Assembly: GCA_902609035.1 (NCBI GenBank)
Contig: CACLQG010000024.1
Coordinates: 1 to 15,796 of the forward strand
From: an uncultured Bacteroidota bacterium
Lineage (GTDB): Bacteria > Bacteroidota > Bacteroidia > Flavobacteriales > Flavobacteriaceae
Length of the DNA: 15,796 nt
Reading direction: 5' to 3'
The notes below the pieces were generated by a model that saw only the letters and a list, made by a program, of their open reading frames with translations, was not told where the DNA came from and did no database searches. The position numbers were made by a program, and so were the translations under genes. Positions 7,393-13,367 of this stretch are shown here, piece after piece (positions within the stretch are counted from its first letter, which is position 1; the number at the start of each line of letters is the position of its first letter).

Positions 7393-7897
7393 AATTAAAT
7401 AATACAATATGTTCTCTATCGGCTAAAAACTTTGAGGTTAAGTAAAAACTAACCTTTCGACCAATCAAATCTTCTATTTTATCTTCCAGCTGGACTATAT
7501 AATCCATATTAAGCCCTTGGCCAATTAAAAAAACTTCAATTAGCCCCGAATCATTTCCTTTGGCGTAGTCCCCAACTAGGATAATCTGATCCACATCTCC
7601 CATCCGCTCTAAGACTGTGTCAACGACATCCTCCAACCCAAGGTGTTTAAATACTACTTTTTGCATTACCTCAAAAAGGGGATGCTTTACATTGGCTTTG
7701 TATTCTACTTTATTATCCACCTTTACTTTTTCCAAATAACCGGCGCCTTGGAGGTGATTAAGCTCTTTACGAATAGCATTTGTAGATTCTCCCATCTCAC
7801 TTGCTAATCCATTGAGATAGCCACGATTCGCTTGAGATATAAAAAATTTGATAAGTAGACGTAAGCGCGTTTTAGAAGTGATGAGTTCACCTAGCAT
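7379..7897 (-). CDS. Winged-helix regulator with degenerate nucleotidyltransferase-like domain
   Basis: The first about 75 residues of this 172-residue protein form an ArsR-like winged helix: LITSKTRLRLLIKFF, GYLNGLASEMGESTNAIRKELNHLQGAGYLEKVKV with the recognition helix near 39-50, and a wing VDNKVEYKANVKHP. After a linker comes an MNT-like nucleotidyltransferase fold: IILVGDYAKGNDSGLIEVFL (about 105-124) and RKVSFYLTSKFLADREHIVL at the end. In active MNT enzymes the signature is GSxARGxxxxxSDxD; here the two metal-binding acidic positions appear to be Leu and Glu, so catalysis is doubtful and a sensing or dimerisation role is more likely. It sits between the antiterminator gene (82 bp) and UGDH (215 bp), a place suited to a local regulator of polysaccharide transcription. 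DNA target unknown; the inverted repeat at 8558-8593 is a candidate. Confidence 0.8.
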   Translation of the reverse strand: MLGELITSKTRLRLLIKFFISQANRGYLNGLASEMGESTNAIRKELNHLQGAGYLEKVKVDNKVEYKANVKHPLFEVMQKVVFKHLGLEDVVDTVLERMGDVDQIILVGDYAKGNDSGLIEVFLIGQGLNMDYIVQLEDKIEDLIGRKVSFYLTSKFLADREHIVLFNSNDK

Positions 7898-7979
7898 AAC
7901 TTAATTTTTTTTTCATGGCTCCGCCACATCTGTCCCATTAGAAAAAGATATTTTACCAAGTATTTTATTAAAGTTAAGG

Positions 7980-8456
7980 TTAGGCTGCTTCCTTTTTAAG
8001 GGTGATAATCATCCCTAATGATTCTAGCACTAATTTAACTCTTGATTTATTAGTTTCAACTACTTTTCCTCTAAGTCCTGAAAAAGGACCCTGAGGGATC
8101 TTATAGGTTGAACCTAAGGAAAGGGCAGCCGTCTCAATGTCATTATATACCCCGTTTAAGTGATTATGCATAAGCTCAATTTCAGCAGAGCGAATCACTG
8201 CGGGTTTACCCAGAAAAAATAGATATCTCACAACACCAGGGCAGGAAAATACCCTACTTCGCTCACAATCCAATAGTTGTACCATAACATAGGAGGAAAG
8301 CAGGGGTTTTTTAATTTTTTTCTTTCTATCTGAATATTGTTTGATAAGGTTTACTGTTGGGCAGTAGTTTGTAATACCCAAAGCTTTAAGCTTCTCAGCA
8401 ACTTTAAGCTCCTGACGAGGGCGGGTATAGATGACAAACCATTTTTTTTTCATCAC
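7980..8456 (-). CDS. UpxY-type NusG-like transcription antiterminator
   Basis: A specialised NusG paralogue of 158 residues. KKWFVIYTRPRQELKVAEKLKALGI (residues 4-28) opens the NGN domain, followed by CPTVNLIKQYSDRKKKIKKPLLSSYVMVQL and PGVVRYLFFLGKPAVI. The C-terminal KOW element is IPQGPFSGLRGKVVETNKSRVKLVLE (about 120-145). In Bacteroides the UpxY family head capsule operons and help RNA polymerase read through the long downstream operon after engaging the leader of their own locus. Here it is the first gene after a predicted promoter and structured leader. Two ATG codons in tandem (8456, 8453) are both possible starts, followed by a run of nine A (Lys-Lys-Lys) that stays in frame. Nine other proteins or domains for sugar synthesis and control follow on the same strand. 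Confidence 0.88.
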   Translation of the reverse strand: MMKKKWFVIYTRPRQELKVAEKLKALGITNYCPTVNLIKQYSDRKKKIKKPLLSSYVMVQLLDCERSRVFSCPGVVRYLFFLGKPAVIRSAEIELMHNHLNGVYNDIETAALSLGSTYKIPQGPFSGLRGKVVETNKSRVKLVLESLGMIITLKKEAA

Positions 8457-8468
8457 TTTTAAAAATAA

Positions 8469-8511
8469 CCCCTTTAAAAAAATTGAAATTTAACAAATTT
8501 AACTAAAGGGG
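8469..8511 (-). promoter_or_regulatory. Leader hairpin just upstream of the UpxY-type gene
   Basis: CCCCTTTA (8469-8476) and TAAAGGGG (8504-8511) are perfect 8-bp inverted repeats closing a 27-nt AT-rich loop. On the transcript the stem ends 12 nt before the first ATG, so it can mask the ribosome landing zone. There is no T tract in terminator position. It lies within the roughly 87-nt leader implied by the promoter at 8550-8580. Possible roles are translational control, autoregulation by UpxY, or a pause signal for antiterminator loading. Direct evidence is the symmetry only. Confidence 0.5.
8486..8503. repeat. 9-bp tandem direct repeat in the leader-hairpin loop
   Basis: AAATTTAAC occurs twice back to back (8486-8494, 8495-8503); on the transcript this reads GTTAAATTTGTTAAATTT. 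It fills most of the loop of the 8469-8511 hairpin. AAATTT is self-complementary, so the two copies can also pair with each other. Confidence 0.6.
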
Positions 8512-8549
8512 AAATTTCTTATCAAATGAATTTAAATATTATTTAGTAA

Positions 8550-8580
8550 CAAAAGTACTTGATATTAGATAAAAATGCAA
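8550..8580 (-). promoter_or_regulatory. Predicted Bacteroidota promoter for the UpxY operon
   Basis: On the minus strand, TACTTTTG (8550-8557) fits the Bacteroidota -7 consensus TAnnTTTG exactly, and a TTG (8578-8580) lies 20 bp upstream as the -33 element. Transcription would start near 8543, about 87 nt before the UpxY-type ATG. It comes after the terminator at 8642-8680, so the UpxY operon appears to be a separate transcription unit from the Wzy/TviB pair. Confidence 0.65.
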
Positions 8581-8593
8581 GCTATTTATCAAG
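8558..8593. repeat. Inverted repeat flanking the -33 element (possible operator)
   Basis: CTTGATA (8558-8564) and TATCAAG (8587-8593) are 7-bp perfect inverted arms separated by 22 bp, with the -33 TTG between them and one arm abutting the -7 box. Arm centres are 29 bp apart, close to three helical turns, which suits a dimeric or tetrameric regulator. Seven T follow the right arm on the plus strand, so a weak plus-strand terminator is an alternative, but no plus-strand gene lies before it. Confidence 0.4.
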
Positions 8594-8641
8594 TTTTTTT
8601 AGTGTATGTTTATATGTGGATAATTAAAGTAAATCCGAAAG

Positions 8642-8680
8642 AAAAAAAACTCTTATGTAACCAATTACTTAAGCGAGTTT
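8642..8680 (-). terminator. Intrinsic terminator after the TviB-like gene
   Basis: Reading the minus strand from 8680: AAACTC, a GC bulge, TTA, an A/A mismatch, GTAA, loop TTGG, then TTAC, TAA and GAGTTT, continuing into a run of eight T (8642-8649). That is 13 base pairs with one bulge and one mismatch followed by a T tract. It starts 24 bp after the TGA of the TviB-like gene and separates the Wzy/TviB unit from the UpxY operon. Confidence 0.72.
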
Positions 8681-8704
8681 AAAATTCCACTCCAAACTGA
8701 AAGA

Positions 8705-9193
8705 TCAAAGTCTTCCATCAACTATATCTTTACTTAAAACTGATTTAATATCATATAGTACAGCTCCATTAGAGTTTTTATAATTTCCTACACCCTTTTC
8801 AAGAAATACTTGGTGCGCCACTGCAAAGATTACTGCCTCATATTTACCTGGGGTTTTGCTGAGTGAAATTCCAAATTCTTTTTTTACCAACTCAGGATTG
8901 GCCAAAGGGTCATAGACCTCTACCTCAAGACCTTCAGCCTCTAAAGCTTTGTATATCTCTGGAACCTTTGAGTTTCTGATATCATTAAAATTCTCTTTAA
9001 AAGTGATTCCCAAAATCAGTGCTTTTGCTTTTTTTTTGAAAATTCCCCTTTGTCGCATTAATTGGATAACTTTATAAGCAACAAATTTCGGAATACTATC
9101 ATTTACATTTCGACCGGATAAAATTACTTCAGGTTTATAACCCAATTCAGTGGCTTTATATGATAAAAAATAGGGGTCAACGCTTATGCAATG
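8705..9193 (-). pseudogene. C-terminal part of TviB/WbpA-like UDP-N-acetylhexosamine dehydrogenase, out of frame
   Basis: From the G tract this frame reads [20 protein letters not shown], the catalytic Cys and substrate loop of UDP-GlcNAc/ManNAc 6-dehydrogenases. GRNVNDSIPKFVAYKVIQLM, ALILGITFKENFNDIRNSKV and VEVYDPLANPELV of the C-terminal Rossmann-like domain follow. The nearest possible start inside it is a TTG in TELGYK (near 9145), which would lack the nucleophile, so I do not treat it as a separate gene. Joined to the upstream half through a 7-G tract it makes a 418-residue enzyme, close to the roughly 425 residues usual for TviB. A run of nine A in KKKAKAL is intact, showing that A/T homopolymers of similar length kept their frame. 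Confidence 0.88.
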
Positions 9194-9963
9194 CCCCCCC
9201 CCACTAGCCCTGGTTTAAAGGGGAAAAAATTCCACTTAGTTGCAGCTGCCTCTAATACATCATTAGTGTCAATTTGCATTCTATCAAAAATCAAAGCCAA
9301 CTCATTTACAAATGAAATATTGAGATCACGCTGAGCATTCTCAATAGCCTTAGCAGCTTCAGCTACTTTAATAGTTGGTGCTTGATATGTCCCTGCCTCA
9401 ATTATTGACTTGTACAGCGCGTCTATCACCATCGCTACCTTCGGTGTGGATCCTGAGGTTATTTTTTTGATTTGGGTCAAGTTGTTTACCTTGTCCCCTG
9501 GATTGACCCTCTCTGGTGAATAACCACAAAAAAAATCAATATTATATTTTAATGCAGAGTATTCCTCTAAAACAGGAACACAATCTTCCTCTGTACAACC
9601 AGGGTAAACCGTGCTTTCGTAGATTACAATATCCTCTTTTTTTAAATATTTAGCTACTGTTTTTGAAGCATTAATAAGAAAGGATAAGTCTGGTACTTTT
9701 TTTCTGGTAACAGGAGTTGGTACTGTAATTATATAAATATTATAATCGGATAATAGATCAGATCTATCGGTAAAGGTAATTTCTTGGAGAGTTTTTTTTA
9801 AATCCCTTGTCGAAATTTGATTGGTATGGTCAAGGCCCTGATTGAGTTCTTTTACCCTCTCTGAATCGTAGTCATAACCTAATACATCATGTTTTATGGA
9901 AAAAGCATTAGCTAAAGGTAACCCAACATATCCCAACCCAATAATAGCAATTTTATATTTCAT
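9184..9963 (-). CDS. N-terminal part of TviB/WbpA-like UDP-N-acetylhexosamine 6-dehydrogenase, frameshifted at the catalytic motif
   Basis: This frame encodes the NAD-binding and middle domains of a nucleotide-sugar dehydrogenase that oxidises UDP-GlcNAc (TviB/WbpO type) or UDP-ManNAc to the uronate. Seen: [12 protein letters not shown] (7-18), [15 protein letters not shown] (79-85), [20 protein letters not shown] (113-132), [14 protein letters not shown] (144-157), [28 protein letters not shown] (201-221), and [13 protein letters not shown] (244-256). The wording YPGCTEEDC and [13 protein letters not shown] is closest to the TviB/WbpA group. It ends three residues after GG at a TAA. The expected continuation HC(I)xVDPY is in another frame beyond the G9 tract, so the catalytic Cys (about 258) is lost. 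The ATG at 9963 lies 18 bp after the Wzy-like gene. As shown, it should be inactive. Confidence 0.88.
   Translation of the reverse strand: MKYKIAIIGLGYVGLPLANAFSIKHDVLGYDYDSERVKELNQGLDHTNQISTRDLKKTLQEITFTDRSDLLSDYNIYIITVPTPVTRKKVPDLSFLINASKTVAKYLKKEDIVIYESTVYPGCTEEDCVPVLEEYSALKYNIDFFCGYSPERVNPGDKVNNLTQIKKITSGSTPKVAMVIDALYKSIIEAGTYQAPTIKVAEAAKAIENAQRDLNISFVNELALIFDRMQIDTNDVLEAAATKWNFFPFKPGLVGGGIA
9194..9202 (-). repeat. G9 homopolymer (C9 on the plus strand) at the TviB-like frameshift
   Basis: Nine C on the plus strand read GTG-GGG-GGG-GGC on the coding strand, at the GLVGGHC catalytic motif. Seven G restore [13 protein letters not shown] exactly; ten G restore the frame with one extra Gly; eight or nine do not. 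It is the longest G/C run in the window. Confidence 0.85.
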
Positions 9964-9981
9964 TAGGGTTGTAATTTAATA

Positions 9982-12297
9982 TTAATTACAATGTTGATCG
10001 TAAGTACCTTTTGCTTGGTTAAATCCAAAATTGATTGATTTTAGTAATAATTCACAAGCTTTTTGATTGTCTCCAATGTTTAAGTAAGCAAGACCATTTA
10101 TATACTCTGATTTACCAGTTTTGGGGTTAAACTGGTTTATGACATTATCGGAATAATTAATTGCCTTTTCCATATCTCCTGCCATAAAAAAAGCAGAAGC
10201 AGCATTTTCAAAATGGGCGTACTCTAATTGATCTAATTTCGCAGCTTTTTCGTACTCTAAAGCCGACTCAACATAAAGAGTTTTATTAAATAATTGCTGT
10301 GCAGATTGAGAAATAGCAGCAGCTTGATTGATTTTTTCTGGCCCAACAACAGCTAATTTTTTTAATGAAAAAAGTTCTTTATCATCAGGGAAAAATTCGA
10401 CAGCTTTTGAACAAAATTTAATCATTAAAGAATCTTGTGGGTCAATCTTTTGAGAAAGAACTATTAGAAAGTTTTTCCAAATATTAGAACTAGACTTTTC
10501 GTTAATCACATCGAAAACATTTAATATTTCCTCTTTAATACCTACTTTTTGGAGGGTTTGAGCATAAGTAGCCGCATGAAGATCATTTTTGGGTAATCCA
10601 AAAAAGGCTTTTTTAGCATTTACATGAGCACTGTCAATTTTACCTTGAACTAAAAATATCTGAGCTTTAAGGTTTTCACTAAAAAATAGATATGGATTAG
10701 CGGGGATTCCTTCATTAAGAAGTGATATGGCTTTATCATATTTTTTAGCATTATAATAGTATCGTGCTTTGATTGATTTCATTGGGATAGTTGTCACAGT
10801 TATATTCGGTAACTCTGGAGTAAAATGGTCTATTTTGTTCAGAGGAACAGAAAAATTATTTGAATTAAAATCTCTAAGTAGCACCAATTGCCCTTTTAAA
10901 GATTGAAAGGTAGTATGTGTAATTATAATTGATGGAATAATCAGTATTATCGTTAAAATTGGGAAAAAAGTGAATATCTTATTCTTTGTAAAATTCTCTT
11001 TTTTATTTGAAGCTTTATGATAATAAAAAGTGATTAATGACATAGTGAGAGCCCAAGGGGCCAAAACCTGAGGTCTTGCAATAGGAAAGTTCAGATTTGC
11101 ATCAACAAAGTATACCCCTAAAGAGGCAAGAAGAATTAACACAAACCATTTATTATCTAAATCTGATTTAAAAAGAATAAAAAAAGCAAAATATGCACCA
11201 AAAATAAATACCAATATATAGAGGAAAATACCTAGAATTCCCAATTCGGCTCCCAACTGAATAAAGTCGCTGTGAGCATGATATGGAACAATATATCCAT
11301 CTATATCATCTTTATCGTATTTAATTGAGGTAAGCTTCCAATTACCTATTCCTACTCCCAAAATAGGGTTTTTAGAAATGTGAGTTATTACATCCTCATA
11401 ATAACGAAGTCTTTGATTTACAGAACTATCGTCGGTGCTTATAGAAATTGAAGCTGCTCGAGATAATGCATCTGCTCCCTTGTCTGAAATCAGAATTTGG
11501 TTAAAAAATAAGGCCAAAATTAAAGGTGCTAAATAAAATACATTGGGAATAAATTCCTTAAATGATCGGGATTTAAAATATAGGGTGGCCGACCAAATAA
11601 AGATCAATAATCCGATCAACACTGCGGCAACAAAAGACGCCCTACTTTGTATCATTGTCAAACAAAATAAGCTTAAGAAAATTAAAAGGCTGAAGGTTAG
11701 CTTAATCCACAATTTGTCTGATCTCAAAATTAAATATAGAACATATGGTATTTTTATAGCTATGGAGAAAGCAGTTATATTTCTATTAGCTGTAACCCCC
11801 TTAAGTATTCCAGGATTGATTCCTCCCTGCTTATACATTTGCATTGCCTCCTGTAAAACAGCATAAACTTCTATTGAAAGAATAGCCATTATAGCCAAAG
11901 AGACTAGAAAGCTTTTATTTTTAAAATTATATAACAAAATCCCTAGATGAAGAAACATTAAAAGAGTATTAATATGCCTTACAATATTTACTAAAACTTC
12001 AGTGGAGTTAATTGCATAGAAATATGACAGGCCTGCCCAAAGGACAAATCCGATATATGTAATACTCATAAATGAACTAAGTATTACCGAAAATTGTTCT
12101 TTAAAATTTTTTCGATTATAAAATAGAAAAAGAGCACATAGAAAATTATTTATACTCAAGTATAACCATTGGGGTGCAATTTTATCAACCGCTTCCAAAT
12201 TGGGAACAAATCCTACTAATAAAAAAGCTAATATAAGTAATGAAGGGAAAAAATTTGAAGTGTCCAGCGAAGTTTGCTTTGGGTAAGATTTGGCCAT
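9982..12297 (-). CDS. O-antigen polymerase/ligase-like (Wzy_C) membrane protein with C-terminal TPR domain
   Basis: With the ATG at 12297 this is 771 residues; an in-frame TTG 27 bp upstream is less likely. The N-terminal half has about ten to twelve hydrophobic segments (for example LLILAFLLVGFV, LTFSLLIFLSLFCLTMI). It carries the O-antigen ligase/polymerase features: IQSRAS (about 216-221), NQRLRYYEDV (294-303), GVGIGNW (314-320), and YHAHSDFIQLGAELGILG (339-356) with the conserved periplasmic His. After a last membrane segment (IFTFFPILTIILIIPSIII), the region from about 500 to the end is helical TPR-like: YYNAKKYDKAISLLNEGIPANP, AQIFLVQGKIDSAHVNAKKAF, YINGLAYLNIGDNQKACELLLKSI. Wzy joins undecaprenyl-linked repeat units; WaaL-type relatives transfer chains to an acceptor. 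The TPR tail may recruit partners or set chain length. It is divergent from the WecA-like gene, whose start is 64 bp away. Confidence 0.87.
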   Translation of the reverse strand: MAKSYPKQTSLDTSNFFPSLLILAFLLVGFVPNLEAVDKIAPQWLYLSINNFLCALFLFYNRKNFKEQFSVILSSFMSITYIGFVLWAGLSYFYAINSTEVLVNIVRHINTLLMFLHLGILLYNFKNKSFLVSLAIMAILSIEVYAVLQEAMQMYKQGGINPGILKGVTANRNITAFSIAIKIPYVLYLILRSDKLWIKLTFSLLIFLSLFCLTMIQSRASFVAAVLIGLLIFIWSATLYFKSRSFKEFIPNVFYLAPLILALFFNQILISDKGADALSRAASISISTDDSSVNQRLRYYEDVITHISKNPILGVGIGNWKLTSIKYDKDDIDGYIVPYHAHSDFIQLGAELGILGIFLYILVFIFGAYFAFFILFKSDLDNKWFVLILLASLGVYFVDANLNFPIARPQVLAPWALTMSLITFYYHKASNKKENFTKNKIFTFFPILTIILIIPSIIITHTTFQSLKGQLVLLRDFNSNNFSVPLNKIDHFTPELPNITVTTIPMKSIKARYYYNAKKYDKAISLLNEGIPANPYLFFSENLKAQIFLVQGKIDSAHVNAKKAFFGLPKNDLHAATYAQTLQKVGIKEEILNVFDVINEKSSSNIWKNFLIVLSQKIDPQDSLMIKFCSKAVEFFPDDKELFSLKKLAVVGPEKINQAAAISQSAQQLFNKTLYVESALEYEKAAKLDQLEYAHFENAASAFFMAGDMEKAINYSDNVINQFNPKTGKSEYINGLAYLNIGDNQKACELLLKSINFGFNQAKGTYDQHCN

Positions 12298-12361
12298 TCT
12301 TATTTTTTCTTTATTACCTTGCAATATAAAAATTATTTGTGATATAAATTCTTGACTAAAT

Positions 12362-13291
12362 ATGAACTCAGTTAATTATTTTCTAGTTTTTATTATTAGT
12401 ATAGTTCTCTGTTTTTCTCTTAAGTTCTGGTTTATCAAGCTTAAAAAATTTGATGCTATCAACCACAGATCAGTCCATCGATCAAAAGCCGTTAAAAACG
12501 GAGGAATCACAATTTTTTTTACGCTTTTTATTTTTTCAATTTATTTTTATTTAAATCAAATTGAGCCCTTTGACTTTTCTCTTCTTATTCCGCTTGGGAT
12601 AATGTTTGTCGTTGGAGTTTATGACGACTTTTACAATGCCGATTTTAAGTTGAAATTTTTTCTGCAAATCATAGTAGCTAAAATATTAATTGATCAGGGC
12701 TTCGTCATTGATAATTTTCATGGAGTTTTAGGAATAAATGAAATCCCTCGATTAGCGAGTCAGCTCTTTACAACATTTGTTTTTTTAGTAATTGTAAACT
12801 CTATTAATTTTATTGATGGTATTGATGGATTGGCAATTACCGAAACGATAAAAGTCATTTTATTAGTTGAATTTTTTTCCAGTAGTCAAACACCATTATA
12901 TGCTTTGGGTATGACTACTCTAGTAGGTCTTCTACCGTTATTTTATTTTAACTTCAAAAAAGACTATAAAGTCTTTTTAGGGGACGCAGGTTCATTATTT
13001 TTAGGAACATTGATTGTTATTTATCTTTTTTATCTTTTAGGGCCAGAATATCAACTAAAGCAAAACTTATCTGCTAACAAACCTCTTTTAGCCGTCAGTC
13101 TAATTTCTTATCCCTTGATAGACTTACTCAGGGTTTTTATAATACGTGTAATAAATAAAAAGTCACCTTTCAGACCTGATCAAAATCATTTGCATCACTT
13201 ATTACTCAAAAGGCAATATCCACATTTTATTATCGTTTTGATCATTCAATTTTTTACTTTGTTATTTCTCACAGTACCATTTATTATATAA
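12362..13291 (+). CDS. WecA/MraY-family polyprenyl-phosphate sugar-1-phosphate transferase
   Basis: An integral membrane enzyme that moves a (N-acetyl)hexosamine-1-phosphate from a UDP-sugar onto undecaprenyl phosphate, starting the lipid-linked repeat unit. The 309-residue protein has the family landmarks in order: VHRSKAVKNGGI (38-49), the cytoplasmic substrate loop; GVYDDF (85-90) with the Asp pair; NSINFIDGIDGLA (146-158); FLGDAGSLFLG (205-215); and the RPDQNHLHHLLLK loop (271-283) with the HxHH cluster. About ten hydrophobic segments separate them. This arrangement fits WecA/WbpL-type initiators better than MraY, because of the HxHH loop and the isolated polysaccharide context. It is the only convincing plus-strand gene here, reads away from the Wzy-like gene and ends at a shared terminator. 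Sugar specificity cannot be told from sequence. Confidence 0.9.
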   Translation: MNSVNYFLVFIISIVLCFSLKFWFIKLKKFDAINHRSVHRSKAVKNGGITIFFTLFIFSIYFYLNQIEPFDFSLLIPLGIMFVVGVYDDFYNADFKLKFFLQIIVAKILIDQGFVIDNFHGVLGINEIPRLASQLFTTFVFLVIVNSINFIDGIDGLAITETIKVILLVEFFSSSQTPLYALGMTTLVGLLPLFYFNFKKDYKVFLGDAGSLFLGTLIVIYLFYLLGPEYQLKQNLSANKPLLAVSLISYPLIDLLRVFIIRVINKKSPFRPDQNHLHHLLLKRQYPHFIIVLIIQFFTLLFLTVPFII

Positions 13292-13320
13292 AAAAAGAGC
13301 CTCCAAAAGGAGGCTCTTTT
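13291..13320. terminator. Bidirectional intrinsic terminator
   Basis: AAAAGAGCCTCC (13293-13304) and GGAGGCTCTTTT (13309-13320) form a perfect 12-bp stem with an AAAA loop. It directly follows the TAA of the WecA-like gene on the plus strand and lies about 47 bp beyond the TAG of the lipoprotein gene on the minus strand. The run of A at 13290-13296 gives a seven-T tract on the minus strand; on the plus strand only the four T in the stem follow. Confidence 0.88.
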
Positions 13321-13367
13321 AAATTAAGATGTTAAAAATACATCTTGATGTTTAAAAAGATTAATGA

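Noticed and set aside
7915..7950. Small GC-rich hairpin (TGGC-GGA-GCCA) between the UpxY-type and HTH genes
   Set aside because: The stem is only four base pairs and is followed on the transcript strand by A rather than T, so it is not a terminator.
8705..9145. Separate 146-residue gene starting near 9145
   Set aside because: Its start would be an internal TTG (TELGYK) of the dehydrogenase; the frame is open further upstream to the G tract and carries the missing catalytic motif, so it is the 3' part of a broken gene.
11543..11866. Plus-strand open frame of 107 codons
   Set aside because: Antisense to membrane segments of the Wzy-like gene; composition follows from the opposite strand.
12298..12324. 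TTG start at 12324 for the Wzy-like protein
   Set aside because: An ATG at 12297 lies just before the first membrane segment; the extra nine residues add nothing recognisable.
12298..12361. Divergent promoters between the Wzy-like and WecA-like genes
   Set aside because: Promoters must lie near here, but I found no exact TAnnTTTG box with a spaced TTG on either strand, so none is called.
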